Shown here one piece after another: positions 1 to 13,144 of a stretch of 64,000 nt of DNA (its first letter is position 1; each line of letters starts with the position of its first letter). A model generated the notes under the pieces. The model did no database searches. It was not told the origin of the DNA and was given only the letters and a program-made list of their open reading frames with translations. The position numbers and the translations under genes were made by a program. The stretch comes from Muraenolepis orangiensis (lineage: Eukaryota; Chordata; Actinopteri; Gadiformes; Muraenolepididae): NCBI GenBank assembly GCA_027704905.1, contig JANIIK010000610.1, forward strand, positions 134,001 through 198,000, given 5' to 3'.

Positions 1-3000
1 TAATGTTATCAATTTGTACGAACAAAATGTTATTATTCTTAAACGTGTTAACGGGGAAATCAAATTAGTCAAATCTGTGATTTTCTTTTGCTTTCAACAT
101 ATCCCAACTCAAAAAAGAAAAAAAAGAACATAACATATGATCCGGTCACTTAAGTTACAGATTTCTTCAAGATTTTTAAATACATTTCTGGCCTGAGAGG
201 TGGTGTGTTCATTTTGAGAAGACTTTGGAACACTGTGAGGGGAACTTTCATAGAGAGCCATTAATTAATGCCATTTGCCATCTCTCATGATTTTTCTTTC
301 AGAATTGTTCATGAGTTTTCTTATGAAAGTGTTGATGTTCGATAATCGGATGAAGCTGGGCTCTGCACCATTGGAAAAACGGGTTGATAATCTGCCCTTG
401 ATGGGTGAGAATTTATCAATTATTTTTCAAGAAAAGTTAACATTCATTAATGTTATCAATTTGTACGAACAAAATGTTATTATTCTTAAACGTGTTAACG
501 GGGGAAATCGAATTCGTCAAATCTGTGATTTTCTTTTGCTTTCAACGTATCCCAACTCAAAAAAGGAAAAAAAGAACATAACATATGATTCGGTCACTTA
601 AGTTACAGATTTCTTCAAGATTTTTAAATACATTTCTGGCCTGAGAGGTGGTGTGTTCATTTTGAGAAGACTTTGGAACACTGTGAGAGGAACTTTCATA
701 GAGAGCCATTAATTAATGCCATTTGCCATCTCTCATGATTTTTCTTTCAGAATTGTTCATGAGTTTTCTTATGAAAGTGTTGATGTTCGATAATCGGATG
801 AAGCTGGGCTCTGCACCATTGGAAAAACGGGTTGATAATCTGCCCTTGATGGGTGAGAATTTATCAATTAATTTTCAAGAAAAGTTAACATTCATTAATG
901 TTATCAATTAGTACGAACAAAATGTTATTATTCTTAAACGTGTTAACGGGGGAAATCTAATTCGTCAAATCTGTGATTTTCTTTTGCTTTCAACGTATCC
1001 CAACTCAAAAAAGGAAAAAAAGAACATAACATATGATTCGGTCACTTAAGTTACAGATTTCTTCAAGATTTTTAAATACATTTCTGGCCTGAGAGGTGGT
1101 GTGTTCATTTTGAGAAGACTTTGGAACACTGTGAGAGGAACTTTCATAGAGAGCCATTAATTAATGCCATTTGCCATTTCTCATGATTTTTCTTTCAGGA
1201 TTCATCAGGTGTAATTTTAGGATAAAGTCGAAGGTTGATAAGCAGATGAAGACAAGCTCTGCACAATTGGAAAAACGGGTTGATAATCTGCCCTCAATGG
1301 GTGAGAATTTATCAATTATTTTTCAAGAAAAGTTAACATTCATTAATGTTCTCAATTTGTACGAACAAAATGTTATTATTCTTAAACGTGTTAACGGGGA
1401 AATCAAATTAGTCAAATCTGTGATTTTCTTTTGCTTTCAACGTATCCCAACTCAAAAAAGAAAAAAAAGAACATAACATATGATCCGGTCACTTAAGTTA
1501 CAGATTTCTTCAAGAATTTTAAATACATTTCTGGCCTGAGAGGTGGTGTGTTCATTTTGAGAAGACTTTGGAACACTGTGAGGGGAACTTTCATAGAGAG
1601 CCATTAATTAATGCCATTTGCCATCTCTCATGATTTTTCTTTCAGAATTGTTCATGAGTTTTCTTATGAAAGAGTTGATGTTCGATAATCGGATGAAGCT
1701 GGACTCTGCACCATTGAAAAAATGGGTTGATAATCTGCCCTCGATGGGTGAGAATTCATCAATTATTTTCCAAGAAATGTTAACATTCATTAATGTTATC
1801 AATTTGTACGAACAAAATGTTATTATTCTTAAACGTGTTAACGGGGAAATCGAATTCGTCAAATCTGTGATTTTCTTTTGCTTTCAACGTATCCCAACTC
1901 AAAAAAGGAAAAAAAGAACATAACATATGATTCGGTCACTTAAGTTACAGATTTCTTCAAGATTTTTAAATACATTTCTGGCCTGAGAGGTGGTGTGTTC
2001 ATTTTGAGAAGACTTTGGAACACTGTGAGAGGAACTTTCATAGAGAGCCATTAATTAATGCCATTTGCCATCTCTCATGATTTTTCTTTCAGAATTGTTC
2101 ATGAGTTTTCTTATGAAAGTGTTGATGTTCGATAATCGGATGAAGCTGGGCTCTGCACCATTGGAAAAACGGGTTGATAATCTGCCCTTGATGGGTGAGA
2201 ATTTATCAATTATTTTCAAGAAAAGTTAACATTCATTAATGTTATCAATTAGTACGAACAAAATGTTATTATTCTTAAACGTGTTAACGGGGGAAATCGA
2301 ATTCGTCAAATCTGTGATTTTCTTTTGCTTTCAACGTATCCCAACTCAAAAAAGGAAAAAAAGAACATAACATATGATTCGGTCACTTAAGTTACAGATT
2401 TCTTCAAGATTTTTAAATACATTTCTGGCCTGAGAGGTGGTGTGTTCATTTTGAGAAGACTTTGGAACACTGTGAGAGGAACTTTCATAGAGAGCCATTA
2501 ATTAATGCCATTTGCCATCTCTCATGATTTTTCTTTCAGAATTGTTCATGAGTTTTCTTATGAAAGAGTTGATGTTCGATAATTGGATGAAGCTGGGCTC
2601 TGCACCATTGGAAAAACGGGTTGATAATCTGCCCTTGATGGGTGAGAATTTATCAATTATTTTTCAAGAAAAGTTAACATTCATTAATGTTATCAATTTG
2701 TACGAACAAAATGTTATTATTCTTAAACGTGTTAACGGGGGAAATCTAATTCGTCAAATCTGTGATTTTCTTTTGCTTTCAACGTATCCCAACTCAAAAA
2801 AGGAAAAAAAGAACATAACATATGATTCGGTCACTTAAGTTACAGATTTCTTCAAGATTTTTAAATACATTTCTGGCCTGAGAGGTGGTGTGTTCATTTT
2901 GAGAAGACTTTGGAACACTGTGAGAGGAACTTTCATAGAGAGCCATTAATTAATGCCATTTGCCATTTCTCATGATTTTTCTTTCAGGATTCATCAGGTG

Positions 3001-6000
3001 TAATTTTAGGATAAAGTCGAAGGTTGATAAGCAGATGAAGACAAGCTCTGCACAATTGGAAAAACGGGTTGATAATCTGCCCTCAATGGGTGAGAATTTA
3101 TCAATTATTTTTCAAGAAAAGTTAACATTCATTAATGTTCTCAATTTGTACGAACAAAATGTTATTATTCTTAAACGTGTTAACGGGGAAATCAAATTAG
3201 TCAAATCTGTGATTTTCTTTTGCTTTCAACGTATCCCAACTCAAAAAAGAAAAAAAAGAACATAACATATGATCCGGTCACTTAAGTTACAGATTTCTTC
3301 AAGAATTTTAAATACATTTCTGGCCTGAGAGGTGGTGTGTTCATTTTGAGAAGACTTTGGAACACTGTGAGGGGAACTTTCATAGAGAGCCATTAATTAA
3401 TGCCATTTGCCATCTCTCATGATTTTTCTTTCAGAATTGTTCATGAGTTTTCTTATGAAAGAGTTGATGTTCGATAATCGGATGAAGCTGGACTCTGCAC
3501 CATTGAAAAAATGGGTTGATAATCTGCCCTCGATGGGTGAGAATTCATCAATTATTTTCCAAGAAATGTTAACATTCATTAATGTTATCAATTTGTACGA
3601 ACAAAATGTTATTATTCTTAAACGTGTTAACGGGGGAAATCGAATTCGTCAAATCTGTGATTTTCTTTTGCTTTCAACGTATCCCAACTCAAAAAAGGAA
3701 AAAAAGAACATAACATATGATTCGGTCACTTAAGTTACAGATTTCTTCAAGATTTTTAAATACATTTCTGGCCTGAGAGGTGGTGTGTTCATTTTGAGAA
3801 GACTTTGGAACACTGTGAGAGGAACTTTCATAGAGAGCCATTAATTAATGCCATTTGCCATCTCTCATGATTTTTCTTTCAGAATTGTTCATGAGTTTTC
3901 TTATGAAAGAGTTGATGTTCGATAATCGGATGAAGCTGGGCTCTGCACCATTGGAAAAATGGGTTGATAATCTGCCCTCGATGGGTGAGAATTCATCAAT
4001 TATTTTCCAAGAAATGTTAACATTCATTAATGTTATCAATTTGTACGAACAAAATGTTATTATTCTTAAACGTGTTAACGGGGGAAATCGAATTCGTCAA
4101 ATCTGTGATTTTCTTTTGCTTTCAACGTATCCCAACTCAAAAAAGGAAAAAAAGAACATAACATATGATTCGGTCACTTAAGTTACAGATTTCTTCAAGA
4201 TTTTTAAATACATTTCTGGCCTGAGAGGTGGTGTGTTCATTTTGAGAAGACTTTGGAACACTGTGAGAGGAACTTTCATAGAGAGCCATTAATTAATGCC
4301 ATTTGCCATCTCTCATGATTTTTCTTTCAGGATTCATCAGGTGTAATTTTAGGATAAAGTCGAAGGTTGATAAGCAGATGAAGACAAGCTCTGCACAATT
4401 GGAAAAACGGGTTGATAATCTGCCCTCGATGGGTGAGAATTTATCAATTATTTTCCAAGAAATGTTAACATTCATTAATGTTATCAATTTGTACGAACAA
4501 AATGTTATTATTCTTAAACGTGTTAACGGGGAAATCAAATTTGTCAAATCTGTGATTTTCTTTTGCTTTCAACGTATCCCAACTCAAAAAAGAAAAAAAA
4601 GAACATAACATATGATCCGGTCACTTAAGTTACAGATTTCTTCAAGATTTTTAAATACATTTCTGGCCTGAGAGGTGGTGTGTTCATTTTGAGAAGACTT
4701 TGGAACACTGTGAGGGGAACTTTCATAGAGAGCCATTAATTAATGCCATTTGCCATCTCTCATGATTTTTCTTTCAGAATTGTTCATGAGTTTTCTTATG
4801 AAAGTGTTGATGTTCGATAATCGGATGAAGCTGGGCTCTGCACCATTGGAAAAACGGGTTGATAATCTGCCCTTGATGGGTGAGAATTTATCAATTATTT
4901 TTCAAGAAAAGTTAACATTCATTAATGTTATCAATTTGTACGAACAAAATGTTATTATTCTTAAACGTGTTAACGGGGGAAATCGAATTCGTCAAATCTG
5001 TGATTTTCTTTTGCTTTCAACGTATCCCAACTCAAAAAAGGAAAAAAAGAACATAACATATGATTCGGTCACTTAAGTTACAGATTTCTTCAAGATTTTT
5101 AAATACATTTCTGGCCTGAGAGGTGGTGTGTTCATTTTGAGAAGACTTTGGAACACTGTGAGAGGAACTTTCATAGAGAGCCATTAATTAATGCCATTTG
5201 CCATCTCTCATGATTTTTCTTTCAGAATTGTTCATGAGTTTTCTTATGAAAGTGTTGATGTTCGATAATCGGATGAAGCTGGGCTCTGCACCATTGGAAA
5301 AACGGGTTGATAATCTGCCCTTGATGGGTGAGAATTTATCAATTATTTTTCAAGAAAAGTTAACATTCATTAATGTTATCAATTAGTACGAACAAAATGT
5401 TATTATTCTTAAACGTGTTAACGGGGGAAATCGAATTCGTCAAATCTGTGATTTTCTTTTGCTTTCAACGTATCCCAACTCAAAAAAGGAAAAAAAGAAC
5501 ATAACATATGATTCGGTCACTTAAGTTACAGATTTCTTCAAGATTTTTAAATACATTTCTGGCCTGAGAGGTGGTGTGTTCATTTTGAGAAGACTTTGGA
5601 ACACTGTGAGAGGAACTTTCATAGAGAGCCATTAATTAATGCCATTTGCCATCTCTCATGATTTTTCTTTCAGAATTGTTCATGAGTTTTCTTATGAAAG
5701 AGTTGATGTTCGATAATTGGATGAAGCTGGGCTCTGCACCATTGGAAAAACGGGTTGATAATCTGCCCTTGATGGGTGAGAATTTATCAATTATTTTTCA
5801 AGAAAAGTTAACATTCATTAATGTTATCAATTTGTACGAACAAAATGTTATTATTCTTAAACGTGTTAACGGGGGAAATCTAATTCGTCAAATCTGTGAT
5901 TTTCTTTTGCTTTCAACGTATCCCAACTCAAAAAAGGAAAAAAAGAACATAACATATGATTCGGTCACTTAAGTTACAGATTTCTTCAAGATTTTTAAAT

Positions 6001-9000
6001 ACATTTCTGGCCTGAGAGGTGGTGTGTTCATTTTGAGAAGACTTTGGAACACTGTGAGAGGAACTTTCATAGAGAGCCATTAATTAATGCCATTTGCCAT
6101 TTCTCATGATTTTTCTTTCAGGATTCATCAGGTGTAATTTTAGGATAAAGTCGAATGTTGATAAGCAGATGAAGACAAGCTCTGCACAATTGGAAAAACG
6201 GGTTGATAATCTGCCCTCGATGGGTGAGAATTTATCAATTATTTTCCAAGAAATGTTAACATTCATTAATGTTATCAATTTGTACGAACAAAATGTTATT
6301 ATTCTTAAACGTGTTAACGGGGAAATCAAATTTGTCAAATCTGTGATTTTCTTTTGCTTTCAACGTATCCCAACTCAAAAAAGAAAAAAAGAACATAACA
6401 TATGATCCGGTCACTTAAGTTACAGATTTCTTCAAGAATTTTAAATACATTTCTGGCCTGAGAGGTGGTGTGTTCATTTTGAGAAGACTTTGGAACACTG
6501 TGAGGGGAACTTTCATAGAGAGCCATTAATTAATGCCATTTGCCATCTCTCATGATTTTTCTTTCAGAATTGTTCATGAGTTTTCTTATGAAAGAGTTGA
6601 TGTTCGATAATCGGATGAAGCTGGACTCTGCACCATTGAAAAAATGGGTTGATAATCTGCCCTCGATGGGTGAGAATTCATCAATTATTTTCCAAGAAAT
6701 GTTAACATTCATTAATGTTATCAATTTGTACGAACAAAATGTTATTATTCTTAAACGTGTTAACGGGGGAAATCGAATTCGTCAAATCTGTGATTTTCTT
6801 TTGCTTTCAACGTATCCCAACTCAAAAAAGGAAAAAAAGAACATAACATATGATTCGGTCACTTAAGTTACAGATTTCTTCAAGATTTTTAAATACATTT
6901 CTGGCCTGAGAGGTGGTGTGTTCATTTTGAGAAGACTTTGGAACACTGTGAGAGGAACTTTCATAGAGAGCCATTAATTAATGCCATTTGCCATCTCTCA
7001 TGATTTTTCTTTCAGAATTGTTCATGAGTTTTCTTATGAAAGACTTGATGTTCGATAATCGGATGAAGCTGGGCTCTGCACCATTGGAAAAACGGGTTGA
7101 TAATCTGCCCTTGATGGGTGAGAATTTATCAATTATTTTTCAAGAAAAGTTAACATTCATTAATGTTATCAATTTGTACGAACAAAATGTTATTATTCTT
7201 AAACGTGTTAACGGGGGAAATCTAATTCGTCAAATCTGTGATTTTCTTTTGCTTTCAACGTATCCCAACTCAAAAAAGGAAAAAAAGAACATAACATATG
7301 ATTCGGTCACTTAAGTTACAGATTTCTTCAAGATTTTTAAATACATTTCTGGCCTGAGAGGTGGTGTGTTCATTTTGAGAAGACTTTGGAACACTGTGAG
7401 AGGAACTTTCATAGAGAGCCATTAATTAATGCCATTTGCCATCTCTCATGATTTTTCTTTCAGAATTGTTCATGAGTTTTCTTATGAAAGAGTTTATGTT
7501 CGATAATCGGATGAAACTGGGCTCTGCACCATTGGAAAAACGGGTTGATAATCTGCCCTTGATGGGTGAGAATTTATCAATTATTTTCCAAGAAATGTTA
7601 ACATTCATTAATGTTATCAATTTGTACGAACAAAATGTTATTATTCTTAAACGTGTTAACGGGAGAAATCTAATTAGTCAAATCTGTGATTTTCATTTGC
7701 TTTCAACGGATCCCAACTCAAAAAAGAAAAAAAAGAACATAACATATGATTCAGTCACTTAAGTTACAGATTTCTTCAAGATTTTTAAATACATTTCTGG
7801 CCTGAGAGGTGGTGTGTTCATTTTGAGAAGACTTTGGAACACTGTGAGAGGAACTTTCACAGAGAGCCATTAATTAATGCCATTTGCCATTTCTCATGAT
7901 TTTTCTTTCAGAATTGTTCAGGTGTATTTTTAGGGTAAAGTCGAAGGTTGATAAGCAGATGAAGACAAGCTCTGCACAATTGGAAAAACTGGTTGATAAT
8001 CTGAACTTGATGGGTGAGAATTTATCAATTATTTTCCAAGAAATGTTAACATTCTTTAATGTTATCAATTTGTACGAACAAAATGTTATTATTCTTAAAC
8101 GTGTTAACGGGAGAAATCAAATTTCTCAAATCTGTGATTTTCTTTTGCTTTCAACGTATCCCAACTCAAAAAAGAAAAAAAAGAACATAACATATGATCC
8201 GGTCACTTAAGTTACAGATTTTTTCAATATTTTAAATACATTTCTGGCCTGAAAGATGGTGTGTTTATTTTGAGAAGACTTTGGAACACTGTGAGAGGAA
8301 CTTTCATAGAGAGCCATTAATTAATGCCATTTGCCATTTCTCATGATTTTTCTTTCAGGATTCATCAGGTGTATTTTTAGCATAAAGTCGAAGGTTGATA
8401 AGCAGATGAAGACAAGCTCTGCACAATTGGAAAAACGGGTTGATAATCTGAACTTGATGGGTGAGAATTTATCAATTATTTTCCAAGAAATGTTAACATT
8501 CTTTAATGTTATCAATTTGTACGAACAAAATGTTATTATTCTTAAACGTGTTAACGGGAGAAATCAAATTTCTCAAATCTGTGATTTTCTTTTGCTTTCA
8601 ACGTATCCCAACTCAAAAAAGAAAAAAAAGAACATAACATATGATCCGGTCACTTAAGTTACAGATTTCTTCAAGATTTTTAAATACATTTCTGGCCTGA
8701 AAGGTGGTGTGTTCATTTCTAGAAGACTTTGGAACACTGAGAGAGGAACTTTCATAGAGAGCCATTAATTAATGCCATTTGCCATTTCTCATGATTTTTC
8801 TTTCAGAATTGTTCAGGTGTATTTTTAGGGTAAAGTCGAAGGTTGATAAGCAGATGAAGACAAGCTCTGCACAATTGGAAAAACGGGTTGATAATCTGAA
8901 CTTGATGGGTGAGAATTTATCAATTATTTTCCAAGAAATGTTAACATTCTTTAATGTTAACAATTTGTACGAACAAAATGTTATTATTCTTAAACGTGTT

Positions 9001-9900
9001 AACGGGAGAAATCAAATTTCTCAAATCTGTGATTTTCTTTTGCTTTCAACGTATCCCAACTCAAAAAAGAAAAAAAAGAACATAACATATGATCCGGTCA
9101 CTTAAGTTACAGATTTTTTCAATATTTTAAATACATTTCTGGCCTGAAAGGTGGTGTGTTTATTTTGAGAAGACTTTGGAACACTGTGAGAGGAACTTTC
9201 ATAGAGAGCCATTAATTAATGCCATTTGCCATTTCTCATGATTTTTCTTTCAGGATTCATCAGGTGTATTTTTAGCATAAAGTCGAAGGTTGATAAGCAG
9301 ATGAAGACAAGCTCTGCACAATTGGAAAAACGGGTTGATAATCTGAACTTGATGGGTGAGAATTTATCAATTATTTTCCAAGAAATGTTAACATTCTTTA
9401 ATGTTATCAATTTGTACGAACAAAATGTTATTATTCTTAAACGTGTTAACGGGAGAAATCAAATTAGTCAAATCTGTGATTTTCTTTTGCTTTCAACGTA
9501 TCCCAACTCAAAAAAGAAAAAAAAGAACATAACATATGATCCGGTCACTTAAGTTACAGATTTCTTCAAGATTTTTAAATACATTTCTGGCCTGAAAGGT
9601 GGTGTGTTCATTTTGAGAAGACTTTGGAACACTGTGAGAGGAACTTTCATAGAGAGCCATTAATTAATGCCATTTGCCATCTCTCATGATTTTTATTTCA
9701 GGATTCATCAGGTGTATTTTTAGCATAAAGTCGAAGGTTGATAAGCAGATGAAGACAAGCTCTGCACAATTGGAAAAACGGGTTGATAATCTGAACTTGA
9801 TGGGTGAGAATTCATCAATTATTTTCCAACAAATGTTAACATTCATTAATGTTATCAATTTGTACGAACAAAATGTTATTATTCTTAAACGTGTAAACGG
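1..9900 (+). repeat. Tandem array of 22 ~448-bp units, each with one 102-bp cassette exon
   Basis: Units repeat every 446-448 bp. Each carries a pyrimidine-rich acceptor ending TTTCAG (one reads TTATTTCAG), a 102-bp exon and a donor ATGG|GTGAGAATTT. Exon starts are 303, 751, 1199, 1646, 2093, 2540, 2988, 3435, 3883, 4331, 4778, 5226, 5674, 6122, 6568, 7016, 7464, 7912, 8359, 8807, 9254 and 9702; each runs 102 bp. In all 22 copies the frame (2 nt, 33 codons, 1 nt) is open. Two main exon types differ mostly in the 5' two thirds: A (begins FIRCNFRIKSKVDKQMK) and B (begins LFMSFLMKELMFDNRMK). Both end LEKRVDNL followed by P(S/L)M or NLM. Units 18 and 20 are hybrids. The first 270 bp is the tail of a preceding unit, so the array starts outside the window. 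The apparent 100-residue ORFs only read through into the intron. Confidence 0.93.
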
Positions 9901-12873
9901 ACACAATCAAATGTGTCTCAAAATGTGTATCACCATTTCTACTGACATATTTCTAATGACACAATTGTGTGTCATTGCAGATTCAACACACGTGGAAAGC
10001 TGTAGCTCAGGTATGTTAACTGGCTCCCTGTAGCTGCTCCCATCCAGTTTAAGAGTGAAAGTGAAAGGAACAGCTCTGTTATAACACACACAGATTACAG
10101 CAATACAGCTGGAAATATAGAGTAATATAATGCTCAATTCCAGTCAGCATCTCGCACTGGGAGGAACCGACCAGACAGAACAAGACTCTTGATCACTGCT
10201 ACACCACCAGCAAGCCCGCTTATCGCGCTGTTGCACGGCCGGCTGACGGCAAATCAGACCACGCCTCCGTGCTTCTACTTCCCAGGACATTAAACGCGGA
10301 CAAATTGTAGGAATTTCATACTGTGGGAGGGAATGGGGAGAAAGCATTCCAGTGTACAGTAACGTTGAATCTTGAAATACTTACAATGCTTTTTCATATC
10401 CCAGGGGATTGTGGCAGCAAGACGGAAGTAAAGCCAATGCAACTCACGGAAGGTAAGGATTTTGCTTGACTCTGCCTGGTGTTATGATCAGCAAATGAAC
10501 CTATCGTGGTTCTTTATAGGCCTTTTTGTACAGACAGTGTATAGCCTAGGAGCCGGACAAAAATTTGCACTGTACAAATGCACAATTTGAAAAGGAATAT
10601 GAAAATGCTGCTGATTGTGTGGGCTTAGGTAGGCCTACCCTTTCAATGTTGTATCGCATTTGGACAAAAGCGTACATAATAATAGGTCTACAATACAAAA
10701 CCGAATGACTTTGTAGCCTACTACTTGTGACAAAATCATGTTGACATGTTGGATTGCGCTGTAGGTATCCATGGTAGTCTACCATAGTGTAGGACTTCAT
10801 TGGTATGGGACACAGCGAGGTCTGTCAAGTCAAGTCAAGTCTATTACAAGTCACTTCACAGTTTACACAAGAATAAGCAATGAGTGAAAATCTAATGTGC
10901 AATACCCGATGACAGACAGCAGTTATAAAATACAGAATAGGATAAAAATAAGCAAATATGTACGCTGTATAAGTTAAATATATAAAAATGCAATATATAA
11001 AATGCAATTTGTCAGAAAAAATAGCAATATATATATATATATCAATGTAATAAAATATACATTGTTATATGCTATACACCCTTGTTTAGCAGCCTGATGG
11101 CCTGACTGTGGAAGCTATCTCTAAGTCTATTTGTACGGCACTTGATACTGCGGTATCGCCTGCCTGACGGTAAAAGTGCAGTTAGACAGTTCAATACAGT
11201 ACAGAGAAAGTCGTCCTCTATTTCTCCGTTGTGTTCATACCTTACGTATGAGAGCAGGTTGGCAAGGTTAGCTATGTCATCCAACTGTAGTGCAAAAAAT
11301 CGACTGGCTTTTATCCGCGCTATTAGCTGGTCATTCACATTGCTGGCCATTTCCTCAATTCTGCGCTGTACGGTGCTGTCTGACAATGGAATCAAGTCCA
11401 TTTGCTTGCATGCCTTTTCACCCAGCATAACACCCACCGCCACCTTAATTGATGGCAGCACCACCTCCTCACCGAGTGTATGCGCTTTCCAGTAGCGTGG
11501 CGTGGAGAACAATTTAGGGGAAGCCAGTTGTTTTGGGTCGGGGGGTGGTCAATAACGTAACCAGATGAGTGATTACAGCGCCCGGTATCATTTTACACAG
11601 TTGTATCATACAGATGCAGGACTTGCACACGCCTGTTATCTAACCGACAGGTCCGCACGCACTCTCCAGCCAAAACTCTCTCGTCTTATTAATTTAAGCA
11701 TTCCCCCCCCCCCCCCAAATGCACAACCAGCCGCTCAATGCGCAGTGCAGATTCGGTAATGAATAAAAAAGAAGCATTCATTCACATACTAAATCAGGAG
11801 ACCTTTAAAGTTTAAAGTTAAAGTTTTACGTTCACATCAAAGTATCAGTAGGCGTGTATGAAACACATGAATTCAAAAACGAAAAACGTAGTTTAGTAAA
11901 GTTATGTTTGATTAAGTACGCCAAATCTCCACCCTCCATAATGCTTAATTAGCTTGATACTTTCTAACGGCGATGATGACAGTTACAGTACTACGTACTA
12001 CGAACTGATGTGGATGTGATTTGATTGGATTGTAAGGCAAGGGATTCCCTTGCCTCACAATCCAATCAAATCGCATCAACTGGCTTCCCTTGGCATGGCC
12101 CTGACCAATCACAGGTTGGCAGGGGCATGACGTGGACCTCATCTGATTTCAATCCAGGACAATCCCTCCATTTTTTTTCACCAAGGGAAGCCCGATTCGG
12201 CTGGCCTCCTCTCGCAACAGTGAATGCAATTTACTGTTTCACCATAACATCTAGAGGGGCGCTGTTTGTTTCAGTCTTTGTAAAATACTCAATGAGAATG
12301 GGGGAGAGACGGTCCGGCAGCAACACACAGCAAAGGAGAATTACCGAAAAAAAACAGTGTTTTTATTTATTTATTAAAATTATAACTACAATCCGAAAAA
12401 ACAGGGGAAGCCTGGCTTCCCTTGGCCTCCGGGAGAAAATGCCACTGGCGCTTTCCCATTTTTTGTGATAATTCTTGACAATCTGTATGAGACTTCCACT
12501 GCTTCAGCATTGTTGCTACCTGTAGATGTTGATTCCATGATGTTCTTGCTACTGTGAAATTCTTGGAGCTTGTTTTTAAAAAACTCAACTGGCTTGGACT
12601 TCAACTCTCCATGCTTTGTCTCAAGGTGACGGCGAAGATTAGCTGGTTTTAGGCTCTCGTTAGCCAGTGTCTCGTAGCACAGAACGCATAATGGCAAAGG
12701 CTCATCTTCGGTGCCTGTGTATGTAAATCCCAGTTCTAAACTTAACGTCACAGGCAGCAGGCATAACAACAGCCGGTGTTTCTCGTGTGTGTTTTCCCCG
12801 GGAAACAAACACAATACACACAAACGCAAAAAAATACACAAACGCACACACACAGTCATTATATAATGTGTCA

Positions 12874-12916
<43 letters not shown>

Positions 12917-13085
12917 CTTTCAAAATCTATTTAAACCTCATAACAAACTAACTCAATTCCCAAAGTTGTCCTGAAATGTACTAGCCTACTTATGCAAACA
13001 ATATTCTGATTATACAAGCATGAGGAATAAACGGATCTTGTATGCACACCGCTTCGGCATTATTCCTGGCACGCGCGCTCTCTCA

Positions 13086-13144
<59 letters not shown>

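Noticed and set aside
275..9552. About twenty near-identical 101-108 residue ORFs on the plus strand
   Set aside because: They start in intron sequence before the acceptor and read past the donor; only the 34-residue exon core inside each is credible.
1..9900. Regular repeats as a CRISPR array
   Set aside because: The 448-bp unit has no short repeat/unique spacer pattern, and the DNA is eukaryotic.
1608..9906. 64-84 residue minus-strand ORFs repeated through the array
   Set aside because: Antisense shadows of the exon unit; no splice signals or start context.
12025..12468. 147-residue plus-strand ORF over the palindrome
   Set aside because: No recognisable domain; overlaps hAT antisense and foldback DNA.
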